This document shows, piece by piece, positions 36,001-45,300 of a stretch of 64,000 nt of DNA. Source of the stretch: Leptodactylus fallax. Its lineage: Eukaryota > Chordata > Amphibia > Anura > Leptodactylidae. Position numbers and translations under genes: made by a program. The notes under the pieces were generated by a model. The model had not been told where the DNA came from. It did no database searches and worked only from the letters and a program-made list of their open reading frames with translations. Location: assembly GCA_947044405.1 (NCBI GenBank), contig CAMRHE010000054.1, positions 3,797,501 through 3,861,500 on the forward strand. Direction: 5' to 3'. The stretch's first letter is position 1; each line of letters starts with the position of its first letter.

Positions 36001-39000
36001 TTCCACTGATCTAACCTTTTAACCCTGATCCCATGGAATTCTGGGCCATGTGTTTGAAGTATAGGTTCACTAGTACAACTGTACTTACTGTTGCAGCCGG
36101 TGGGTGTCAGTTGGGGCTCTGAGTGGCACTGCAAGCTGAAAAATTTCTGGTTCATTATCTTCCTGATACTGTACTAGGCCTGGCTGCTGATTCTGCTGCT
36201 TTTACTCCTCCTGACACTTGTGGCACTGGCAGAGGAGGTGGGCTTTGAGCGACTTGGGTACGTTTGCGACAGGCAGTTGCATTGATCTCCTTAAATGCTG
36301 CAGCATGTTTGGTATATAGCCTATCCTGATATTTAAATGTTTGTTTCTTTTGGGAAGCAGGGAACAACTCCTCCATTATTTTTATTTTTTTTTATTTATT
36401 TTTTTTTGTCTTTACAGCGAGGGTCTTAGAGCACTGACATCCAGTACTCTTCTCTCTGCTTGACGATGATGATGATGATGATACACTTGTCGCTGTATAA
36501 GCATCGGAGTATACAGCCTGCCAAGGGTTTCCTGTAAGATAAACAATAAAGAGCTCACGTTACTGATGCTGCAGTCCCTGCTGACAAACTTGGTGGCTTC
36601 TTCAAAGGGCTTGAGAAGACTAACATTGTCCCTGTGGCCTGCTGCATGCAATAATTATTCGCTCCCTTCTGCCGCTCCCACAGATACTAAAGCATGTTAA
36701 AGGTGGAGTTGGAACATTGCAGATAAGGTGGTGCAAAGGCAGGCAGTTTTGTTGCTGTAAAACTAGTGGGGTGCTTTTTGTGATGTATTTATGACTGAAA
36801 TGCACAGAGATTTTTCTGGCCATAAGGAGCACCATTTTTTAGCCAAAATACAGGTCAATAAAGTGGCGAACTACCAGATTAAGGACATGTGCTATATCGG
36901 GACAATGTGTTATTTATCCTAATACAGCACAGCAACAATATTGGTGCCATTGTCACTGGAAGCGTGGCCCAGATGGAGTTGTTGAGGAGTCATCCTGCAG
37001 GGTACGTGCTGCAAGATTCAGCAAAGCAGCTTCTCCGCTGTGGCTCCTCTGATCCATGCTGATTAATTGTAAAACTGCATGGAAATGCTTCACCTTGTGG
37101 ATGGCTTTGTATGTCAGCGATACCATTTTAAACTCTGGTGATGGGTAGCCAGTGAAGGGATTGGCAGAGGGGAGTGGCTGATGAAGAACAGGGGAAGAGG
37201 TGGATTAAGCGCCAATGTCCTCATAATCTTCTATTATAATTATTATTATAATATAATATTTTTTTTTTTAATAATGCATAGCCATGCACATTCTCAGAAT
37301 TTCCACCTCCCAGATGTCCCCCTATCTCCCCTACTAGAATGACTACCAGTAGTAGCACACACCCCCGACACTACTACCTCCACCACCAACAGTCATATCT
37401 TCCTTCTCAACACAATGCTGACTGTTCTCATCCATCTCATCAAAAAAGGAGGAAGACTGCTCTGACTAGGAAAAGTAGATCACTCAGGAGGTACAGCTGC
37501 CCCCTACGGGAGCTAGGAGTATATCTGGAAGTGGAACTTTTAAGGATGTGCATGGCTGTGCCTCAGAAAAATGCGGGGGAGATACTAATGATTCTTTTAT
37601 GGATAGCACCTGGTAACTGGTTGTGGTTGTGTGTGGGTGTTTTTTTTTGTTTTTTGTTTTGTTTTGTTTTATATATCTATCTATCAGGTTTTGTTGGGGA
37701 AAGCAAAGTGCCCCTGGATGTCATGGTCGCTATAGATCACAGTATCCAGGAGCTTAATCCACCGGAGTCTGTCTTCTGACTCCTGTGTCTAGTCCTGGGC
37801 CTCGGCTGTGTAATGCAACATTACAGCGCCGAGTGTTAACTATATGCTTAGCACAATGTAATGGTACGGCTCAGAGTGTTATGGGTTAATCTGTATATAG
37901 CTGAAACTGCTCTATTGCACAACGCAAAATTAGATTGGTAATGAAAGGGTTAACTGTTTTGTCTGTGCAATTTTATATTTAAAGTAGTAATGTAGAAGCA
38001 GCTATGCCCTCAGTCCCTCGATCCTCACTGCAGTGAGATGAATCATAGATGTATTCGTATCTCCACTATTACAGCCAACTAAAGGATGATCATGAGTGCA
38101 CAACCTTACATAGTCCATATTACATCTATTGTAAGGTGTCCACCTACCACTGTTGAGTCATATACACGTCTCCTCTGTATTTTCTGGTTAAACATGTGGT
38201 AGCGGCCATTTTTGTTTGTCCAAGATTAATTGCTATTTGTTCGGGACAAACCTGGCTCATTACATGCAGTTTGCCCATTTCTACTAGAGATTTTGTGCAG
38301 TTGAAGACTGTATTATCTGGATTATAGTAGCCTATAATATACTACACAAGGCCTATTACCTGATAGTAACACAAAATGGCTTATGTAGAAAATCTAGACA
38401 ACACTAATATAGATATATAGATATACAGTATATATAATTTTTTTTTGATACACTAATTTTATTTTTTTTGTGGTTTCTTCTTATTTTGTAGGTTGCAAAA
38501 AATGGAAACAATGGAAAGTAGTGCCTCAACTCAGCACTCAAATGTTCATCAGAATGTGACTGTGCCTATGAATAATGGCCAGTTTGGCCAAAGTCAAGAT
38601 CAAAAAAAAGTTATAAAGAGTAGGTATATAGTTTTTAAAGCTTTCAGTAACATTTTGTGTACACATTACAAACTTAAGACAGTTGTTTTCATCGTGTGTG
38701 TGTGTGTGTGAATTTTTTTTTCTTTATACATATTTTAGATACAAATACTTCAAATATAAAATTTTGTTTTTATCAGAGTACCATTTTGTGGAATTACATG
38801 AACAGTTTTTCTGTTAAATATGTGCTTAATATTGAGCTTATATTGCACTTTCCCATAATGATGTGCAGTCATATTATCACAGTGTGTAGGTCAGGTAGAC
38901 TGAGCTGAAAATGTTGCAGATTTTCATGGCAGATTAAATAAAGTCCATCTTAGAAGAGAGATGTTTTGCTATTTGCAACTCTTTTTCATTAGAGGTCATC

Positions 39001-39307
39001 CTGAACAAGGACTACCTATATGAAGTCCAACCCATTTTATTTGAGGGTGGCAGGAGCCAGATCCTGAACCCCTAACAGCAACAAACTATGATGGTACCAA
39101 TCATGGCTGCTAACTACATAAATGATGCTGTAAATTGAAACTGACATCTAAGTCATTGCCAGGCCTGGGCGCTGCCATATTGGACCAGTTCACTGTCCCC
39201 CCACCCCCCCCCCCCCAAATATTAAAGCTTATCAAAGCCTCCCAGCCTTTCCATTATGGAGCTTGTATCATACCCTGTGTGTGTATGTATGTATGTATGT
39301 GTATGTG

Positions 39308-39360
<53 letters not shown>

Positions 39361-42300
39361 TATACTGCATGGACATCCAAACTCCTGGGCTCCTACAAAT
39401 GCATGCAGCACTTTCACTGAAATACCAGATAGTGTTTCACCTATATCTTTGTTCTCAGAATACAGATATAGTTGAAAATAATGGTGAAACAGGAATTGGG
39501 CAATGTTAATTTTAGGCAGCAGTCTGGCAGTATTGATTTATGGAGATGGGTCATCCCCCTGCTGAAAAGCTGTTTGAAGGAGGCTTGGTGTATGGGACGA
39601 CAATGTGGCTTGAGTGCCTGCAAAATTGAGGAGCCAAAGATGTCCGTGTCAAACTTTTTAATTCATGGCTGAAGGAAGTGGTCATGGGGGCTCCAGATGG
39701 AAGAGACAGGAATAGTGAACGATTACAGTCAGATATCACCTGTAGCTATAGGTTTCCTGCATTGTATTCACTTAAATTGTCAGCAGAGCACTGTGTACAG
39801 CTACCATATACAACTATATGGTCACTGAATAGTGGTAATGTTGCTATATCTGGTTAGGGGGCCCTTTTAGATTTGTTTTCCCTCCCTGTGCTGAACCCCT
39901 TGCTGTGTCGTTTCCCTACACCTCTTCCCTATGGTGAATGCAAATAATTTAATTTTTTTTTAAAGGTATTTAAAAAAACAAAAAAACTGCATAACTTTAG
40001 TATTGTAACTGTAATGATCATATAATAAAGGTAATTTTGTCTTTCTGTTTTTTTTTTTTTTGTTTTTTTTTTGTTTGTTTTTTTTTAATTGCACAGTGGA
40101 CACTGTAAAAACAAAGGAGTTAAATGGGTTTTCCAGGCAAAAAAAAAAATTATTTTTCAAAAGTCTGGTAGTGCTATTTAATAGGTCAATAAGTGCACTC
40201 AAATAACTTTTTAGAAGTGTTTTGAGCAATTTCTGGAGTTCTCTGTGAGCTCCTGGCATCTTCTGCATTTGTTTACATGGGTATCTTCCTGCTCTTTTGT
40301 CCTACAACTTCCATGATGCATTGTGGTTTACTCAGAGCTGACTCACACCAACATCCTCTCTTACACACTCCCTCTCCCTGTTTCCCTAGCTATCCCGCCC
40401 ACTACACCTTCAGCAGTTATCTTTTAGACTCCTAGTTCTCACTCAATAACCTTCTCCTTTGGCTGTAATATTATAATCACCTCCATATATAATCATTACA
40501 GTCACACAGAGAAAGCTTCAAGGCAACAATGAATTCTTCATGCTTTTTTGGCACTTGGTAAATAAATTATATAATATGTATGCTTACGTAAACACTATAA
40601 TATGCTCCACAGTGGCCCCCCGCATGCTATAATATGGATTGCCCATTCACAGTCCATATTATACGGCGCTAGATGACTCTATGGAGGTGCTGGCCGGTGA
40701 AACCTCTTTGAGCCAGCCCCATTGCACTTACCTTCCTTTCCAGGTCCAGACGCGTGACGTCATCAGCGCCCGACACACCCTCTTTGTGACGTGTGCAGGC
40801 CACCCACTGTATTGCGCATGCGTGCACTGCTGGCACACGCCACGAATCTGGATCCGGATATCCACAGGAGGAACAGGTAAGTATAATGGGCTGGGGGGAG
40901 GTGGTATTTTTTTCCAGTGACTTCCCAGTGTTGATATCCCTTAGACCAACAGCTGGGGACATCAGCGAAAAAGGCAAAAAATGTAATATATGTAGGTATA
41001 TTACAGTAAAACTAAAAAAAAATGTATAATGTTTAGAAAATTGGAGCATGGGCATGGGGGGGGCTTGTTGTTAAAATATTAATTTATCCCAGACAACCCC
41101 TTTTAATTACTAGTAGATCATATTGGATATTAAATGGTGTCAAAAGAGAGCAAAACTTGCCCCTCAGAAAAAAAATCCATCACATGACTAGGTTATGTGA
41201 ACAGAAAAATATAACAAGAAAAAAGTTAAAGAATATGCAATGTCATGGAAAATTCAGTGTGTAAGTAAAACAGATTCATGCAACTATAGTCTTCCCCACA
41301 GGCTTTATGACCTAAGCCCCTTTAAAGAAGGAAAAAAAAAACACAGCATGCCACCTAGTGTCCAATAATACCACTGGTATTAAATGTACTCCCTGCATAA
41401 AAGTATATTAACAATTCCCATATAATATATTCTTGACTATATGAAATACTTTCTCCAATGTGATCTATAAGACAACAATGAGGATTCCTAAACTAATTTC
41501 TAGACTTGGTGCACAATACATTTTTGTGGCCTATATGTGGTGTTGGATACTTCTGTATTTCCTGCTCCTTCTATCAAATATATGATGCATGTTTCTTAAA
41601 TTCATGTGTTGGATAGAATAGAAATGTAAGCTGTTTTCTCCTTTAAAATTTTTGTTGAACTAGTCCTTGAGGTCATGGCTATTTGGGTTTACTACTATAA
41701 TAAACAATTTGGTTATTTACAGTGGGTACAGAAAGTATTCAGACCCCTTTAAAGTTTTCACTGTTTCATTGCAGCCATTTGCTAAAAGCAAAACAGTTCA
41801 TTAATGTACACTCAGCCCCCCATCGTGACAGGAAAAAAAAACCCAGAAATGTAGATATTTTTGCAAATTTATTAAAGAAAAACTGAAATATCACATGGTC
41901 ATAAGTATTCAGACCCTTTGCTCAGTATTGAGTAGAAGCACCCTTTTGAGCTAGTACAGCAATGAGTCTTCTTGGAAATGATACAACAAGTTTTTCATAT
42001 CTGGATTTAGGGATCCTCTGCCATTCTTCCTTGCAGAACCTCTCCAGTTCCGTCAGGTTGGATGGTGAACAGCCGTTTTCAGGTCTCTCCAGAGATGCTC
42101 AATTTGGTTGAGGTCAGGGCTCTGGCTAGGCCAGACAAGAATGGTCACAGAGTTGTTCCAAAGCCACTCCTTTGTTATTTTAGCTGTGTGTTTAGGGTCA
42201 TTGTCTTGTTGGAAGGTGAACCTTCGGCCCAGTCTGAGGTCCAGAGCACTCTGGAAGAGGTTTTCTTCCAGGATATCTCTGTACTTGGCCGCATTCATCT

Positions 42301-45300
42301 TTCCTTCAACTGCAACCAGTCGTCCTGTCCCTGCAGCTGAAAAACCCACATAGCATGATGCTGTAAGATGGGGAAACAGCCCTCATGTTGTGAATGTAAC
42401 TGTTTCTGTAGACAAGTGTTTTTTTTTGTTTTTTTTTATAAACTGTCATTTGTTTGACCACAAGAGGCCACTGTTACCTCAGAAATAGAAGAGATTGTAA
42501 TTCCCTGGAGTAGTGACGTGGAGACCCTGTTTTGGAGTGGTGGGTCAAGATGCAGCAGTGTGTGTCTGGCAGCCATCTTAGCTGTGTGTGCTTCTGAGCT
42601 TTTAGAAGAAGGGCTCAAGTGAGAGGAAAAACATTCTTAAAGGATTAGAGATATAACAAGAGTGTTCTGAAGCAGAGACTGTTCCAGGGTTTGTTCAGAC
42701 AGCATCCTAAGTTGAAGATTGCTATCAAGGACCGGCTGAGAAGTGGCCCTGTCAGTGAGACCGCATGTTTGGATGAGCCCTGCTTTCAGCGGTTCCAGAG
42801 AAGAAGCTAAAAGGTACCCAACAAATCTGGATCAGTAATAGAAGTAATCGTGCATGCACCGCATTACATTTTTGGCGCAAATTGCTTGGGACTGAGTAAG
42901 GGCCTGTAGTTAGACTAGTTAGGCATACTCCTCTTCACAGGCCACACTACTGGTGAATTATCTACCTATTAGGTAGGAGGACTCAGAATTCTATTGAGTT
43001 ATAACTCCCAGAGAGGAGCTTCTGAGGAAGTCTAGAAGCGACATTTTAAACATTGTCATATTTCTTTGGCTTGCAAGCTGACCTACTATATTTACTCAGT
43101 TATACTTTGTGGGGAAAAGGGGTATTTTGATAAGTTTGTAAGCTCTTGTGTTACACCGCCGGTGCCCCTATCACACTCATTGAATTGTTCCTGTGACTAG
43201 GGTGACGAAAAGGTAACAAGCGGCTGGTTAGTTGCAGCCTGCAGATAGATAAAAGCTTGGAGTGTATTGCAGCTGCGCATGAGAAGGCACCGCGCTGTAC
43301 AACACCAGGGTCTCAGCTTACTGGCTGATTGTATGTAAATAGTTGAGTGTTTTTCTGGTAAATAGGTGTTACTACACAAAGTAAAATCTTGTATTTTTAC
43401 TAAATTGATTTGGAGTCTCTTCCTTTGTTAGTGACTTCGCTGTATCCTGGGGAGCCTACCCCGGTAAACGGCTTACAATGCTGCTACCACCATGTTTCAC
43501 TGTTGGGATTGTATTGGGCAGGTGATGAGCAGTGCCTGGTTATTCTCTACACATACTGCTTAGAATTATCGCCAAAAAGTTCAATCTTTGTCTCATCAGA
43601 CCAGAGAATCTTATTTCTCATAGTCTGGTAGTCCTTCATGTGTTTTTTGGCAAACTCTATGCGGGCTTTCATATGTCTTGCACTGAGGAGAGGCTTCCTT
43701 CAGGCCACTCTGCCATAAAGCCCCAACTGGTGGAGGGCTGCAGTGATAGTTGACTTTGTGGAACTTTCTCCCATCTCCCTACTGCATCTCTGGAGCTCAG
43801 CCACAGTGATCTTTGGGTTCTTATTTACATCTCTCTACAAGGCTCTTCTCCCACAATTGCTCAGTTTGGCTGGACGACCAGGTCTAGGAAGAGTTCTGGT
43901 CGTCCCAAACTTCTTCCATTTAAGGATTATGGAGGCCACTCTGCTCTTAGGAACCTTGAGTGCTGCAGAAATTCTTTTGTAGCCTTGGCCAGATCTGTGC
44001 CTTGCTACAATTCTGTCTCTGAGCACCTTGGGCAGTTCCTTTTGACCTCATGATTCTCATTTGCTCTGACATGCACTGTGAGCTGTGAGGTCTTATATAA
44101 ACAGGTGTGTGCCTTTCCTAATCAAGTCCAATCAGTTTAATTAAACACAGCTGGACTCTGAGTAGAACCATCTCAAGGAGGATCAGAAGGAAATGGACAG
44201 CATGTGAGTTAAATATGAGTGTCACAGCAAAGGGTCTGAATAATTGACCATGTGATATTTCAGTTTTTCTTTTTTTAATAAATTTGCAAAAATATCTACA
44301 TTTGTTTTTTTTTCTGTCAAGATGGGGTGCTGAGTGTAAATTAATGAGAAATAAAATGAGCTTTTTTGCTTTTAGCAAATGGCTGCAATGAAACAAAGAG
44401 TGAAAAATTTAAAGGGGTCTGAATACTTTCCGTACCCACTGTAGAATATAGTAGGAAACTTCTAAAATATGTATGATAGGGTGTCACTATGTGCATACTT
44501 ATGTGAGCCAGTTGTGTCAGCATCTTCAAGGGTGTCTGTCAGCAGGAAAATCAATTATCAAACTAACGGCAGTACCTTGTAGGGCTGCTTCTACATTTTC
44601 CAAAGATTCCTTTATATTCTGCATTGCAGATCCATTTTCACAAAAATAATTCATATTTTATTTTGTGTAAATTAGCTGAAAAGGGCTTTAGGGGCATTTC
44701 TACTGCTTGGACTTTGCTCTCCACTCTAGATAACTGCCCCTAACTGCAGACAAAGGGGGGATGGGGAGCTGGGTGGTAGTTAGAGGCAGTTATCTAGAAT
44801 AGAATAGAGTGTGAAGCACCAGCAGGAAAAGAAATTCCCTTTAAATCCCTTTTCAGTTAAATTGCTTAAGAGTAAAATCCTGATTTTCATGAAAATGGAG
44901 CTGCAATACAGAATCTGAAAAGCATCTTTGAAAAGTGTAGAAACAGACCTATAAGGTAATGCTAATAGTTTGATATTGATTTTCCTTCTGATACACATGC
45001 TAAATATTAAAGGGAGTATAACATATGCTACCTAGGCTGTAGTTTTACTTTATTACCAGATTAAAGTACATTAATGTGCCAATAACTAGCAACATTCAGG
45101 TTCCTATAATGGAGGGGGAGTGGTAAAAGTACAATGCAATGTGCCATATAAAAAAGAAAAAAAAAAACACACTGGGGTGAATTTCAGTCCCTCAGTGATA
45201 TTGTGGTACACGTTTGGTGCAAGACCCTTTTGTTAAGCTTTGCTCACCACATTGTGTTAGTGGGCACAGTGGGATGCCTCGGCCTGACATATGGACAGGG

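Larger units (their letters stand above)
41720..44441. mobile_element. Tc1-like transposon (family B), split by a solo LTR
   Basis: Ends CAGTGGGTACAGAAAGTATT and AATACTTTCCGTACCCACTG are inverted repeats with TA on both sides (41718-41719, 44442-44443). Removing the LTR and its 4-bp duplication leaves about 1602 bp, the normal Tc1 size. TIRs extend with GTATTCAGACCCTTTG and AGGGTCTGAATAATTGACC over about 200 bp. Transposase on the minus strand is in pieces on both sides of the LTR. Confidence 0.92.

Noticed and set aside
35549..36376. Possible additional ORFs between the integrase and hAT relics
   Set aside because: Short frames with no matching motifs and no consistent frame; cannot be tied to either element.
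37339..37779. 146-codon plus-strand frame
   Set aside because: Low-complexity His/Tyr/Thr start and a T-rich stretch giving Phe/Leu; next to a hAT relic on the other strand, so probably shadow or debris.
39135..39509. 124-codon frame
   Set aside because: Its middle is Ile-Tyr from a TA microsatellite; no family resemblance.
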